Shown in pieces: positions 50,556 through 61,034 of a DNA stretch of 64,000 bases. Origin of the DNA: an uncultured Prevotellaceae bacterium (lineage in GTDB: Bacteria > Bacteroidota > Bacteroidia > Bacteroidales > Bacteroidaceae). How positions within the stretch are numbered: position 1 is the first letter of the stretch; each line of letters opens with the position of its first letter. Below the pieces are notes generated by a model that had not been told where the DNA came from, ran no database searches, and saw only the letters and a list, made by a program, of their open reading frames with translations. The stretch is from assembly GCA_900315105.1 (NCBI GenBank), contig OMXX01000012.1, positions 1 to 64,000 of the forward strand, read 5' to 3'. The position numbers and the translations under genes were made by a program.

Positions 50556-53113
50556 TACTGTACGTAATACTGGCATTTGTGGCTATACTCATAGGCATGG
50601 CAATTTCTGTATATGCCTTTGGTACAGGCGGTAAGCGCAAGAAGATATTCCAGGACATCTATTTCTCTGTTGAGGATGTAGATGGTATAGGCATACTCTA
50701 CACCAAGACAGGTGAGTATTCCGCTATACTGAAGATAGAGAATCCTGTGCAAAAATATTCTGCCAATATCGACAGCTACTATGAGTTTACCCATTTGCTG
50801 ACATCGCTTGCCCAGACTCTCGGTGAAGGTTACGCAATTCATAAGCAGGATGTTTTCGTAAGGAAGAAATTCCATGACGAGACAAACGACAATCACGAGT
50901 TCCTGTCAGAGTCATACTTCAGATACTTCACAGGCCGGACATACACAGACTGCCATACCTATCTTATAGTAACCCAGGAGAACAGGAAAAGCCGTCTTTT
51001 CTCTTTTGACAGCAGGAAATGGCGTGAGTTCCTTGTGAAGACACGTAAGGTAAAAGACCTGTTGAAGGACAGTGGTGTTGAAGCCAGCTACCTTGATGGT
51101 AATACAGCTAAGGACTATGTTGACCGTTTCTTCTCCATGAACTTCACGGACAAGACCGTATCGATGACCAATTTCAAGGTTGACGAGGAATCCATTTCGA
51201 TGGGTGACAGACGCTGCAAGATCTACAGTCTTGTAGATGTTGACTGCATCAACACCCCTTCTGTAGTCCGTCCCTTCACCAATATCGAGGTCAATAACGT
51301 TGCAATGCCTGTTGACTTGCTGTCATTCGTTGACAGCATACCGACTGCCGAGGTCGTTGTTTTCAACCAGATGCTCTTCATTCCTAACCAGAAGCGTGAG
51401 CTGTCCATGCTTGACAAGAAGAAAAACCGTCATGCCAGTATGCCAAACCCAAGTAATCTGATAGCCGTTGAAGACATCAAGAAGGTGCAGGATGTAATCG
51501 CCCGTGAGAACAAGCAGCTTGTCTATACCCACTACAACCTTGTTGTGGGAGTACCTATTGACTCAGACATCCAGAAATGCACCAACCATCTGGAGAACGC
51601 CTTTGGCAGACTCGGCATTCACATAAGCAAGCGTGCTTATAACCAGTTGGAGTTGTTCGTCAACTCATTCCCAGGCAACTGCTATGGCATGAATGAGGAC
51701 TATGACAGATTCCTGACTCTCAGTGATGCAGCAGCATGTCTCATGTACAAGGAGCATATACAGCATAGCGAGGACACACCTCTGAAAATCTACTATACGG
51801 ACAGGCAGGGAGTCCCTGTAGCCATTGACATCAGTGGCAAGGAAGGCAGGAACAAGATCACGGACAACTCCAACTTCTTCTGTCTCGGTCCTTCCGGATC
51901 AGGCAAATCATTCCACATGAACAGTGTTATACGTCAGATGTGGGAGCAGGACACAGACGTTGTCATGGTCGATACAGGTAACTCCTACGAAGGACTCTGT
52001 GAGTATGTCGGCGGTAAGTATATCAGCTATACATACGAGCATCCTATCACGATGAATCCGTTTGCCATCAAGCGTGAAGAGCTGAATATCGAGAAGATAG
52101 GCTTTCTTAAGAACCTTATCATGCTTATATGGAAAGGTACGCAGGGAGTTGTCACGAAGACGGAAGACAGACTGATCGAACAGGTCATCACGGAATACTT
52201 TGATTGCTATTTTGTCAAGAAAACCATTGACAACCTGTCGTTCAACACCTTCTATGAGTACAGTACAGAGCGTATTCCTGATATTATCAGGGAAAATGGT
52301 CTCAACGGTATAGATACGGCAGCCTACAACTATCTGTTGAAGGATTTCTATAAAGGAGGCAGCCATGAGCTTACCCTGAATGAGAATCTTGACACAAAGC
52401 TCTTTGATGAGACCTTCATTGTATTCGAGATAGACTCTATCAAGGATGATCCCCTACTCTTCCCTTTGGTTACACTGATAATCATGGATGTCTTCATCCA
52501 GAAGATGAGAATCAAGAAGAACCGAAAGGTCTTGGTCATAGAAGAGGCGTGGAAGGCAATTGCTTCTCCGATGATGGCAGAGTATATAAAGTATCTCTAC
52601 AAGACTGCAAGAAAGTTCTGGGCATCAGTCGGTGTTGTAACGCAGGAAATCCAGGACATTGTCGGATCACCTATCGTCAAGGAAGCCATTATCAACAACT
52701 CAGACGTTGTGATGCTGCTCGACCAGAGCAAGTTCCGTGAACGGTTTGATGAAATCAAGTCTATCCTTGGCCTTACCGATGTGGACTGCAAGAAGATCTT
52801 CACGATTAACCGTCTGGAAAACAAGGAAGGACGTTCATTCTTCCGTGAGGTTTTCATCAGGAGGGGAACCGTGGGAGCCGTTTACGGTGTCGAGGAACCA
52901 CACGAGTGCTATATGACATATACCACAGAGCGAGCCGAGAAGGAAGCGTTGAAACTCTACAAGAGAGAGTTGAGATGCAATCATCAGCAAGCTATCGAGG
53001 CATATTGTCGTGACTGGGACCTGTCAGGCATAGAGAAATCATTGCCATTTGCCCAGAAAGTGAATCAGGCAGGTCATGTCTTGAATCTCAAAGCAAAGAC
53101 AAATATTAGGTAA
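50552..53113 (+). CDS. traG: TraG conjugation ATPase (VirB4-like)
   Basis: This is the 853-residue main ATPase of the transfer apparatus. A membrane helix lies at the N-terminus (about residues 2-24). CLGPSGSGKSFHMNSVI (about 445-461) is Walker A, VLVIEEAWKAI (about 661-671) is Walker B, and GVVTQEIQDI follows as in VirB4/TraC proteins. In Bacteroidetes this family is named TraG; it powers pilus assembly and substrate transport at the inner membrane. It overlaps the preceding gene by four bases. Confidence 0.94.
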   Translation: MILYVILAFVAILIGMAISVYAFGTGGKRKKIFQDIYFSVEDVDGIGILYTKTGEYSAILKIENPVQKYSANIDSYYEFTHLLTSLAQTLGEGYAIHKQDVFVRKKFHDETNDNHEFLSESYFRYFTGRTYTDCHTYLIVTQENRKSRLFSFDSRKWREFLVKTRKVKDLLKDSGVEASYLDGNTAKDYVDRFFSMNFTDKTVSMTNFKVDEESISMGDRRCKIYSLVDVDCINTPSVVRPFTNIEVNNVAMPVDLLSFVDSIPTAEVVVFNQMLFIPNQKRELSMLDKKKNRHASMPNPSNLIAVEDIKKVQDVIARENKQLVYTHYNLVVGVPIDSDIQKCTNHLENAFGRLGIHISKRAYNQLELFVNSFPGNCYGMNEDYDRFLTLSDAAACLMYKEHIQHSEDTPLKIYYTDRQGVPVAIDISGKEGRNKITDNSNFFCLGPSGSGKSFHMNSVIRQMWEQDTDVVMVDTGNSYEGLCEYVGGKYISYTYEHPITMNPFAIKREELNIEKIGFLKNLIMLIWKGTQGVVTKTEDRLIEQVITEYFDCYFVKKTIDNLSFNTFYEYSTERIPDIIRENGLNGIDTAAYNYLLKDFYKGGSHELTLNENLDTKLFDETFIVFEIDSIKDDPLLFPLVTLIIMDVFIQKMRIKKNRKVLVIEEAWKAIASPMMAEYIKYLYKTARKFWASVGVVTQEIQDIVGSPIVKEAIINNSDVVMLLDQSKFRERFDEIKSILGLTDVDCKKIFTINRLENKEGRSFFREVFIRRGTVGAVYGVEEPHECYMTYTTERAEKEALKLYKRELRCNHQQAIEAYCRDWDLSGIEKSLPFAQKVNQAGHVLNLKAKTNIR

Positions 53114-53139
53114 AAATCATTAATTACACTATTTAGCCA

Positions 53140-53538
53140 ATGGAAAAAGATAACGTTCGCTACATTCTCTGTATCCCGGAGATGCAGCTTGATACTGAAA
53201 GAAGTAAAAGAAAAAACTCTAGTACGTCATTGTACGATGTCCTGTTTGAATTGGTTGGACACACAGAACCAGATGCAAAGGAAGTAACTATTCACAATGT
53301 GAAGAAGGTGATTCCTGCAGGTGTTGTGGCTCTTTCTGAACTTCAGATGTCAAAGGATCTGAAGTGCGGAAGAAAGACTGTTTCAAAAATCATAAAACGA
53401 TTGAATGATCTTGGAATGGTTCATACGACAAAGAGTCCGAAAACCAGCTATCATGAGATTCGCTGCCTTATGGCCTGGGACATAGACGGAACCATCAGAT
53501 TGAATCCAGTACGTGGCAATTCTGTCATAATCATCTAA
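53140..53538 (+). CDS. Winged-helix-like hypothetical protein
   Basis: This 132-residue protein has no membrane segment. The segment VALSELQMSKDLKCGRKTVSKIIKRLNDLGMVHTTKS (about residues 67-103) reads like a winged HTH as in MarR or replication proteins. Located in the middle of the tra operon, it may be a regulator of transfer genes. The family is unknown. Confidence 0.58.
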   Translation: MEKDNVRYILCIPEMQLDTERSKRKNSSTSLYDVLFELVGHTEPDAKEVTIHNVKKVIPAGVVALSELQMSKDLKCGRKTVSKIIKRLNDLGMVHTTKSPKTSYHEIRCLMAWDIDGTIRLNPVRGNSVIII

Positions 53539-53544
53539 GCAACA

Positions 53545-56103
53545 ATGAATCGTTACCTGTATTTCTTGCATATTATACTCTGTACCTTGGCATTCCCTGT
53601 GAGTGTCAAGGCACAGTACTATAGCGTAAACTATGACACGCGCACTGTAGCCGAGATGGCATTAGCCTTCAACACGGAGGCTGCAACAGAAATGTACTAC
53701 GCTCAGCAGGTAGCGAAGATTCGTGAGCACTATCAGGCCGCAGAAGTAGCCGCAGCAGGAATATTTGCATCAAAGTACCTCGATCGCAAGGCACTCACCG
53801 ACATGGGGCTGTGGACGAGTGCTACCGAGAACTACTATTACCGACGTATCTATAACATGGTCTCAGCCAAGATTATGCCGAAGATATGGACGGTTGCCGG
53901 AATGATGCTGAAAAGTCCTCAGAATGCACTTTATTGGGGAAGCTATCTATATAAGGTATGTGATGAGACAAAGAATCTGTGCTATCAGTTCGAGTCTATC
54001 GTAACCAATAGCAGTCTGTCATTCAAGGATATTGCGTTTCTGGAGATAAATCAGGAACTCGCCTCCATACTGAAACTCTCAGAGCTGGGTAATACCGACT
54101 GGAAGGCGTTGTTTGACAACTTCACCAGTATCAGCAGTCATATAACCAAGGAAAACCTGAAGGCAGACATAGACAACCTGTATCATATGGGAGTTAACCT
54201 TGCATCGGCAGGTGCTGGTAAACTGACGAGTTCCATTCTTGGCAACAGCAACTTCCACGGCTCCATTATGGATAAGACCAGCGGAGTAATCGAGATTGCA
54301 GAGAATATCTACAACATCTATGACAATATCACAACCAATACAGGACGCACATTATTGGGAATGATTGGAGGCGAGGATGGTATAGCCAACCTGTTTAACC
54401 TCTCCAATTACAATACCACCTCATGGCTGACCGACTATGCCCGTGAAGGCATGGGGCAGTATTACACACAACGCTGGTATATCTACAGAGTTGATGCAGG
54501 AAATGTCAGTGTATGCGACTACTACCCTCCTACCGATGAACACTCGATCCTTCATGACAACCAATGGCATCGCATTGAGACAAAGGATCCTGACTTCTAC
54601 CCTACTTCTGGACAACGCGAAGCAGCCCTTCAGAACTCAGAGACTCATGCAGGATGGAGTCGAAGCCATGTTCAGCAGTTGAACAATTCAGAAGACGGCT
54701 GTATATATAGCATAAGCTATACGCTATTAACTAATATGCTAAGCAAGCCGAGGATGGGTCAGTATGCCAAGGCATATGCTTATGAGATTCATGTATCAAA
54801 GAGCTGGAACAGAAGGGAAGAAAAATTCGAAGATGTATTTGACTCCTATACCATGGACTTTAACACATTCAAGGCAAGTCTCGATGCCAGGCTCTCGGAA
54901 ATTAACGATAACGATGAAGGCTATACGTATTATCTGGGCTCAGACGACAAGCGTTACTACCAGACCACGAACGCCCAGAAGCTTGAAGGATGCGAGACTG
55001 CCACCATCAGCGTAACATGTCATGACGGTGCGAAGCTCGGTGAGGGAAGCACACAGTATAAATGTTCAACCTGCGGTGGCTCTGTCAATCAGCATACCAA
55101 GGAGTGTGTCATGGCAACATCCGTTGTAGAAACACCAATCAACACCACGGATATGGACACTCAAATCAATGATATGCAGACCAGCATCGCATTGATCCAG
55201 AACCAAATCACTGATCTGGAGAACGAAAACACGAAACTTCTCAGGGATATTACGTCATCCTCTGTAGAGGACGCAGCTCGTTACAGACAGCAATATAATA
55301 GTAATAAAGACGGAATCAGTCAGTTGAAATCCGAACTGTCGACCAGCCAGTCACGGCTCAAAGAGCTTCAGCAAGCCAGACAGGAAGCCGATGAGGGTGA
55401 GTCTGCAAGTACAGACGACTATTACCGCATACCAGCCATAATGCAGGACTGCAAGAATTCCTATAGCCTCACTTGGAATGATGGAGGCTCATGGAGTGGC
55501 AACACATATACCAGAACTGCAAGTATGCCAAACATCAATGGTGTCATAACCTTCAAGGCTACTGTTGACATAGCAAGGAAGCCCAAATACATCCTTGGCA
55601 TTAAGGTACACAGAGCCATCGTGCAGATTTCATGGTCTCTGACAACAGAATACAGTAATTCACAAGTCGTTGCAGTCCTCAATCTCGACCCTGGCAAGAG
55701 TACTCAGGAGAAAGCTGACGAGGTAAATGCCAGACTCGCAGAGACGGCAAGGGCATATCCGGATTGCGAGACATCCGTCGAATACGCCCGAAGTGAACCG
55801 ATAGAGGCAGATGACACTGAAGACACCTATCATCTGCTATGGTCAAGTGACCGTCTGGAGATAGCCCGCGATATAGACACAAGGCTAACGAAGATATATT
55901 CCGACCTCGTATCACTGGAGAAGATGATGCACTACAAGCATTCCATCATAGATATGCTTAGGGCTGCTTCTCCATATATCAATGAGGAACAGGGAAGAAG
56001 ACGGACACTTATTGAACAAAGCAGAAGAAGATGGCTCCGATATGCAGCCAACAGCGCACATTCAGATGGCTATAACGGCAAATACGATGAGGAGGACGAA
56101 TAA
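53545..56103 (+). CDS. Large secreted transfer-operon protein
   Basis: This 852-residue protein has a signal peptide (about residues 1-23, ending VKAQ), then helical regions. A CSTCGG...HTKEC segment near residues 506-518 resembles a zinc-ribbon. A coiled coil follows (about 533-615: DTQINDMQTSIALIQNQITD and onward). No enzyme motif is visible. It is far longer than TraH/TraI of CTnDOT. It probably belongs to the periplasmic or outer part of the secretion channel or the mating-pair contact. Its stop overlaps the next start by one base. Confidence 0.65.
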   Translation: MNRYLYFLHIILCTLAFPVSVKAQYYSVNYDTRTVAEMALAFNTEAATEMYYAQQVAKIREHYQAAEVAAAGIFASKYLDRKALTDMGLWTSATENYYYRRIYNMVSAKIMPKIWTVAGMMLKSPQNALYWGSYLYKVCDETKNLCYQFESIVTNSSLSFKDIAFLEINQELASILKLSELGNTDWKALFDNFTSISSHITKENLKADIDNLYHMGVNLASAGAGKLTSSILGNSNFHGSIMDKTSGVIEIAENIYNIYDNITTNTGRTLLGMIGGEDGIANLFNLSNYNTTSWLTDYAREGMGQYYTQRWYIYRVDAGNVSVCDYYPPTDEHSILHDNQWHRIETKDPDFYPTSGQREAALQNSETHAGWSRSHVQQLNNSEDGCIYSISYTLLTNMLSKPRMGQYAKAYAYEIHVSKSWNRREEKFEDVFDSYTMDFNTFKASLDARLSEINDNDEGYTYYLGSDDKRYYQTTNAQKLEGCETATISVTCHDGAKLGEGSTQYKCSTCGGSVNQHTKECVMATSVVETPINTTDMDTQINDMQTSIALIQNQITDLENENTKLLRDITSSSVEDAARYRQQYNSNKDGISQLKSELSTSQSRLKELQQARQEADEGESASTDDYYRIPAIMQDCKNSYSLTWNDGGSWSGNTYTRTASMPNINGVITFKATVDIARKPKYILGIKVHRAIVQISWSLTTEYSNSQVVAVLNLDPGKSTQEKADEVNARLAETARAYPDCETSVEYARSEPIEADDTEDTYHLLWSSDRLEIARDIDTRLTKIYSDLVSLEKMMHYKHSIIDMLRAASPYINEEQGRRRTLIEQSRRRWLRYAANSAHSDGYNGKYDEEDE

Positions 56104-56831
56104 TGAAGTCAAGAATAACGCTCATACTACTCTGTCTTATGACACTTTTCCCTTCTTTCTGCAAAGCGCAGTATGGATTTGACGTGGCATCGGTAGAGGC
56201 ATACATCAATGACCATAAGGAGCAGCGAAGCCTCCTGTTGGTTCGTTCTACTCTGGAGGCAAGCAATAAGCTCCTTCATGACTATAGCAGTAAGGCAAAC
56301 ATCGACTACAAGGACATAAACAGGGAATTAGACCAATATACCAGGGCTTTTGATGTTATCGACGTGCTATACCAGTCTCTGAGAACCAGTATTAACATCT
56401 ATAATACGTATGAGACTATCAGTGACAGGGTCGGTGACTACAAAGAGATGCTTGATGACTTCAATCGGAAATGTCTGGAGCGAGGCGATATCGTCAGCAC
56501 CGATACCCAGATTATAGCTATCAATGTCAGAGCCATTGCAAAAATCGCTGATGAAGGAGATAACCTGTACAGGTCGGTCTGTGACCTTGTACTCTATGCC
56601 ACAGGAGCGGCAGCCTGTTCTACCTCAGATCTGCTTCTCATTCTTACGAATATCAATAACTCCTTGGACAATATCAGGAAGCATTTGAATCAGGCCTACT
56701 TTGAAACGTGGAAGTATATTCAGGTTAGAATCGGCTATTGGAAACGACAAGTCTATAGAGCCAAGACTATGCAGGAAATCGTCAATGACGCTTTCGGCAG
56801 ATGGAGAATATCAGGCTATCTTGGTTATTAA
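56103..56831 (+). CDS. Secreted helical protein, possibly TraI/DUF4141-like
   Basis: This 242-residue protein has a signal peptide (ending FCKAQ, about residue 22). A helical mature part follows, with STLEASNKLLHDYSSKANIDYKDINREL and later segments typical of coiled periplasmic proteins. By order and size it may match TraI (DUF4141) of CTnDOT-type elements, upstream of TraJ. This is a position-based suggestion. Confidence 0.55.
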   Translation: MKSRITLILLCLMTLFPSFCKAQYGFDVASVEAYINDHKEQRSLLLVRSTLEASNKLLHDYSSKANIDYKDINRELDQYTRAFDVIDVLYQSLRTSINIYNTYETISDRVGDYKEMLDDFNRKCLERGDIVSTDTQIIAINVRAIAKIADEGDNLYRSVCDLVLYATGAAACSTSDLLLILTNINNSLDNIRKHLNQAYFETWKYIQVRIGYWKRQVYRAKTMQEIVNDAFGRWRISGYLGY

Positions 56832-56858
56832 ATAGATTTGAATAAATACTTTAATATT

Positions 56859-57614
56859 ATGCATATAACAAATTTATTGACAATAATTTGCTTTTTCTTG
56901 TTTGTCCCTTTCTTTAAGGCAAATGCGCAATCCTATGTGACCTACAATCACGACGATGCAAAGATGAATCAGATAACAGTACAGGAGATAGGATCAGGAG
57001 GGCTTACACCTGAATACTACTATGATGTATTCCATAGCAGCTATCAGAAAACAGCATCTGCAAAGAACAAACTCAGTTTCAGGACACATGCAGGTGTTTC
57101 AGCTTATCAGCAGATAGAATACGCAGATTCCATTGAAGCGTCACTGACAAAAAGAGCGGAGGTTGAAGCCCTGAACATAGCAGACCGACAGATAGACATA
57201 GCATGGCAAGTGGAGGGAAACAAGATAGAAAGCAAGCTCTCGGACTTCCAGAACAACATCAACAGAATTGCCAGTGTCGGTGGCTCCCCAAAGGACATGG
57301 AACGATGGAAGGACTACTACAAGATATTCAGATATGCCATCAGACAGACACAGGAGGCATATATGCCGAATGCACAGCGCAAGAAGGAGTATCTTGCTAT
57401 CCATGCCGACATCACGAAGCAGAATGAGACGCTTATAGCATTCCTCGTTCAGCAGAGCAACCGCAAGAAGACGGAGAAACTGCTGTCAGCTACAAGCAAC
57501 TGGACAAACCATAAGTCAGAGGACTTGACGGCTGCATATAGCAGATGGCGCAATTCTGCATTATGTAAGAGCAATAGTATGGGCTCTGAAGAAGGAAACG
57601 AGACCGAACAATAA
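56859..57614 (+). CDS. Secreted helical transfer-operon protein
   Basis: This 251-residue protein has a signal peptide (MHITNLLTIICFFLFVPFFKANAQ) and a mostly helical, charged mature part. The ATG at 56859 is preferred over a TTG at 56838. With the two genes before it, it forms a block of three secreted helical proteins between TraG and TraJ. The family is unknown. Confidence 0.58.
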   Translation: MHITNLLTIICFFLFVPFFKANAQSYVTYNHDDAKMNQITVQEIGSGGLTPEYYYDVFHSSYQKTASAKNKLSFRTHAGVSAYQQIEYADSIEASLTKRAEVEALNIADRQIDIAWQVEGNKIESKLSDFQNNINRIASVGGSPKDMERWKDYYKIFRYAIRQTQEAYMPNAQRKKEYLAIHADITKQNETLIAFLVQQSNRKKTEKLLSATSNWTNHKSEDLTAAYSRWRNSALCKSNSMGSEEGNETEQ

Positions 57615-57631
57615 TCAACAGGCATTTATCA

Positions 57632-58762
57632 ATGGCAGATACAAGCATACTTTCAGATTTTGGTATCAATATACTCGAAGAAGAGATTGATGATGTGATT
57701 TTCCAGACCAATGAGTTCCTTTGCGATGCTACATTCACTGGTTCACAAGGTCCGTTCTGGTGGATCTTACAGATGTGTATGGCACTTGCAGCACTATTCT
57801 CCATAATAGTGGCATCGAGTATGGCCTACAAGATGATGGTGAAGCATGAACCGCTTGACATCATGAAGCTTTTCAAGCCTCTTGTGATAAGTGTCATCCT
57901 CTGTTGGTGGTACCCACCTGCAGATACTGGCATAACGAATAGCGGAAACAGCTGGTGTTTCCTGGACTTCCTCAGTTACATCCCAAACTGTATCGGTTCA
58001 TATACGCATGACCTGTACGAGGCTGAATCCGCCCAGATAGAAGACAAGTTTGAGGAAGTACAGCAGCTTATCTATACCAGAGACACCATGTACACAGCAC
58101 TACAGGCACAGGCAGACGTTGCGCATGAAGGCACTTCCGATCCCAATCTGATAGAGTCAACGATGGAACATGCTGGCGTAGAAGAAGTCACGAAGATGGA
58201 GACAGACGCATCTAGGCTCTGGTTTACCTCACTTACGGCAGGAGCGGTTGTCGGACTCGACAAGATCATCATGCTCATTGCCTTGATTGTGTTCCGTATA
58301 GGCTGGTGGGCAACGATCTACTGTCAGCAGATACTCCTGGGTATGCTGACTATCTTCGGACCGATACAGTGGGCATTCAGTCTGTTGCCAAAATGGGAAG
58401 GAGCATGGGCTAAGTGGCTTACACGCTATCTCACGGTACATTTCTACGGAGCCATGCTATACTTCGTCGGGTTCTATGTACTCCTGCTCTTTGACATTGT
58501 CCTATGTATTCAGGTGGAAAACCTTGAAGCAATCACTCAGAGCGATCAGACGATGGCATCATACCTGCAGAACTCATTCTTCTCGGCAGGTTATCTGATG
58601 GCAGCAAGTATCGTAGCACTGAAATGCCTTAACCTTGTCCCAGACCTTGCAGCGTGGATGATTCCAGAAGGAGATACGGCATTCTCCACCCGAAACTTCG
58701 GTGAAGGCATAGCGCAACAGGCAAAGGTATCTGCACAGGGGATGATCAGCAGGATAATGTAA
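57632..58762 (+). CDS. traJ: TraJ (VirB6-like membrane protein)
   Basis: This 376-residue inner-membrane protein has about six to eight helices. GPFWWILQMCMALAALFSIIVASSMAYKMM lies near residues 40-69. GWWATIYCQQILLGMLTIFGPIQWAFSLLPKWEGAWAKW (about 227-265) and a C-terminal ALKCLNLVPDLAAWMIPEG match TraJ of Bacteroidetes elements. It probably forms part of the DNA channel. It is followed 24 bases later by traK. Confidence 0.92.
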   Translation: MADTSILSDFGINILEEEIDDVIFQTNEFLCDATFTGSQGPFWWILQMCMALAALFSIIVASSMAYKMMVKHEPLDIMKLFKPLVISVILCWWYPPADTGITNSGNSWCFLDFLSYIPNCIGSYTHDLYEAESAQIEDKFEEVQQLIYTRDTMYTALQAQADVAHEGTSDPNLIESTMEHAGVEEVTKMETDASRLWFTSLTAGAVVGLDKIIMLIALIVFRIGWWATIYCQQILLGMLTIFGPIQWAFSLLPKWEGAWAKWLTRYLTVHFYGAMLYFVGFYVLLLFDIVLCIQVENLEAITQSDQTMASYLQNSFFSAGYLMAASIVALKCLNLVPDLAAWMIPEGDTAFSTRNFGEGIAQQAKVSAQGMISRIM

Positions 58763-58786
58763 ACATAAATGAACAAATAGCAAACA

Positions 58787-59401
58787 ATGGTTATAAAGAA
58801 TCTAGAAAACAAGATCAAGCTGGTGATGATTATCTGTTCACTCTTCCTGGTTGGCTGCATCATAATCAGCATCTCCAGTATATGGACAGCCAGGAACATG
58901 GTAACGGATGCCCAGCAGAAAGTCTATGTACTTGACGGCAATGTCCCTATCCTCGTAAAACGCAGTACGATGGAGGAGACGCTTGACGTGGAGGCAAAGT
59001 CACACATAGAGATGTTCCACCACTTTTTCTTTACCCTTGCACCTGACGACAAATACATCAAATACACAATGGACAAGGCCATGTACCTGGTTGACGAGAC
59101 AGGCTTGGCTCAGTATAATACATTGAAGGAGAAAGGCTTCTACTCGAATATCATGGGAACAAGTGCTGTTTTCAGCATCTTCTGCGACAGTATAAAGTTC
59201 GACAAGGACAATATGGCATTTACCTATTATGGCCGTCAGCGTATTGAGCGCAGAACCAGCATCCTGACACGAGAACTGGTAACGGCAGGTCAGTTGAAGC
59301 GCGTACCTCGTACAGACAACAACCCGCACGGCTTGCTTATTACAAACTGGAGAACCCTTCTGAACAAGGATGTGGAGCAGAAGACCAAAAACAACTATTG
59401 A
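58787..59401 (+). CDS. traK: TraK (VirB8-like)
   Basis: This 204-residue protein has an N-terminal helix (about residues 10-34), followed by a periplasmic NTF2-like domain. SHIEMFHHFFFTLAPDDKYIKYTMDKAMYLVDETG (about 67-101) is the family signature. It is a scaffold linking the inner-membrane and outer-membrane parts of the type IV system. The stop lies two bases before the next ATG. Confidence 0.92.
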   Translation: MVIKNLENKIKLVMIICSLFLVGCIIISISSIWTARNMVTDAQQKVYVLDGNVPILVKRSTMEETLDVEAKSHIEMFHHFFFTLAPDDKYIKYTMDKAMYLVDETGLAQYNTLKEKGFYSNIMGTSAVFSIFCDSIKFDKDNMAFTYYGRQRIERRTSILTRELVTAGQLKRVPRTDNNPHGLLITNWRTLLNKDVEQKTKNNY

Positions 59402-59403
59402 CC

Positions 59404-59814
59404 ATGGGATGGAAGAAAATGCTAATCGGTGAGAAGATGCCCGACAAGGACGATCCCCAGTACAGGAAACGATACGAGGATGAAGTCAATGCAGGGCGGA
59501 AGTTTGCACAGAAGACAAGGATTGACAAGGTGGCAGGTAAAGTCCAGCACTTTGCAATCGGTCATCAGAAGGCATTCCTGATTATCGTCTTTGGCTTCAT
59601 TGCATTCAGCTTCAGCCTGAACATCTATAGGATGGGACAGGTTTGGAGTTTCCGCCAAACGGCTGTCAGTGCCATTGAGCGACAGGACGAGATGATAAGA
59701 AACCGTCACAAACGGGTAAGAGAAGCCGTCAGCAGTAATCATGTGAAAGCTGAAAAACAGGAGAACAATATAAAAACAAACAAGGACAACGATGGACATA
59801 CTGAAGAAGATTAA
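59404..59814 (+). CDS. TraL-like small membrane protein
   Basis: This 136-residue protein has one central membrane helix (about residues 56-77). A basic, charged tail (about 95-136) follows, rich in lysine and asparagine. The position between traK and traM is that of TraL in CTnDOT-type operons; similarity is limited to size and topology. The ATG at 59404 is used; it overlaps traM by 23 bases. Confidence 0.65.
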   Translation: MGWKKMLIGEKMPDKDDPQYRKRYEDEVNAGRKFAQKTRIDKVAGKVQHFAIGHQKAFLIIVFGFIAFSFSLNIYRMGQVWSFRQTAVSAIERQDEMIRNRHKRVREAVSSNHVKAEKQENNIKTNKDNDGHTEED

Positions 59815-61015
59815 CTGGAAGCAGCCCAAGTATATGATTCCTCTTATCATCTACTTTCCCCTGCTATTCGTCGGGTATTTTGTCATAGACCTGTTCCATA
59901 CGGAAAAGGCAGACATCCCCGACAAGAGTCTTGCAACGACAGAATACCTCAATCCTGAATTGCCGGATGCTAAGATGAAGGGTGACGGTATAGGTAATAA
60001 GATGGAAAGCATGGCAAGGTCATACGGTCAGATCGATGATTTCTCTGCCATTGACAACATAGACAGGAACAATGAAGAAGAAAAGGAAGAGTACAACTCC
60101 AAGTACACCGATGCCGAGCGTAAGCAGCTCGAATCACAGGAAGCCGCGAAACTCGCTGAAATGCAGAGACAGCTACAGGAAAGTGCACAAAAGGGGCAGG
60201 AAGTCGCAAAAGACGAAGGCCTGAATGAATCGGAGCGCATAGCAAGTAGCCGACAGCGTGAGCAGGAAGCTATGGAAGAACTCAACAAAGCCATTGCACA
60301 GGCTCGACTGCAAGGTCAGCAAGCAACAATGCCAGGCCTCCCATCTGTAAATACCCCAGCCGTCCAGACGGAAATACAGGGAAAGGCAGAAGGTAACGCT
60401 AGTGTAAATGACAATGTCAGGAAGGAAGACAAAGACAAGGATGAAACTCAGGAAGTCGTCAAGAAGGTCAAGACGAAGTCTGACTATTTCAATACCCTAT
60501 GTGAGAACGATCCAGAGCCTAGTCTCATCAAGGCGATAATCGACGAAAACGTAAAGGTTGTTGACGGAAGTCGGGTAAGACTGCGTCTGCTTGATGACAT
60601 AGAAATCAATGAAGTAATGGTTTCAAAGGGAACGTATATCTATGCGATCATCAGCGGTTTAGGCAGTCAGCGTGTCAAGGGAACGATAAAGAGCATCATG
60701 ATAGATGACGATATTGTCAAGGTAAACCTCTCGCTCTATGATACGGATGGTCTTGAAGGCTTGTATGTACCAAACAGCAATTTCCGTGACACATCAAAGG
60801 ATGTAGCCTCTGGAGCCATGAGTAACACCTCAACGCTGACAAGTAATAACGGAAATAATGGCGCTTCACTTACCCAATGGGGTACTCAGGCTATCACCAA
60901 TGCCGTACAGAAGACGAGCAACGCTATCGGCAAGGCTGTCAGGAAAAAGAGTGCAAAGCTCAAATACGGAACCCATGTCTATCTTATCAATGGCAGGGAA
61001 AAGAAGAACAAATGA
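59792..61015 (+). CDS. traM: TraM (VirB10-like)
   Basis: This 407-residue protein has an N-terminal helix (about residues 14-30), then a long charged, glutamine-rich periplasmic linker (about 40-225). The C-terminal beta domain starts near SDYFNTLCEN (about 230), followed by VKVVDGSRVRLRLLDDIEINEVMVSKGTYIYAIISGLGSQRV and later a basic tail ending GREKKNK. It spans the envelope and connects the inner ATPases to the outer ring formed by TraN. Confidence 0.92.
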   Translation: MDILKKINWKQPKYMIPLIIYFPLLFVGYFVIDLFHTEKADIPDKSLATTEYLNPELPDAKMKGDGIGNKMESMARSYGQIDDFSAIDNIDRNNEEEKEEYNSKYTDAERKQLESQEAAKLAEMQRQLQESAQKGQEVAKDEGLNESERIASSRQREQEAMEELNKAIAQARLQGQQATMPGLPSVNTPAVQTEIQGKAEGNASVNDNVRKEDKDKDETQEVVKKVKTKSDYFNTLCENDPEPSLIKAIIDENVKVVDGSRVRLRLLDDIEINEVMVSKGTYIYAIISGLGSQRVKGTIKSIMIDDDIVKVNLSLYDTDGLEGLYVPNSNFRDTSKDVASGAMSNTSTLTSNNGNNGASLTQWGTQAITNAVQKTSNAIGKAVRKKSAKLKYGTHVYLINGREKKNK

Positions 61016-61034
61016 AAACAAACATAGAAATACA

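Noticed and set aside
60858..61034. N-terminal extension of traN into traM
   Set aside because: The extension is a shadow of the traM reading frame; the ATG at 61035 gives a proper signal peptide.
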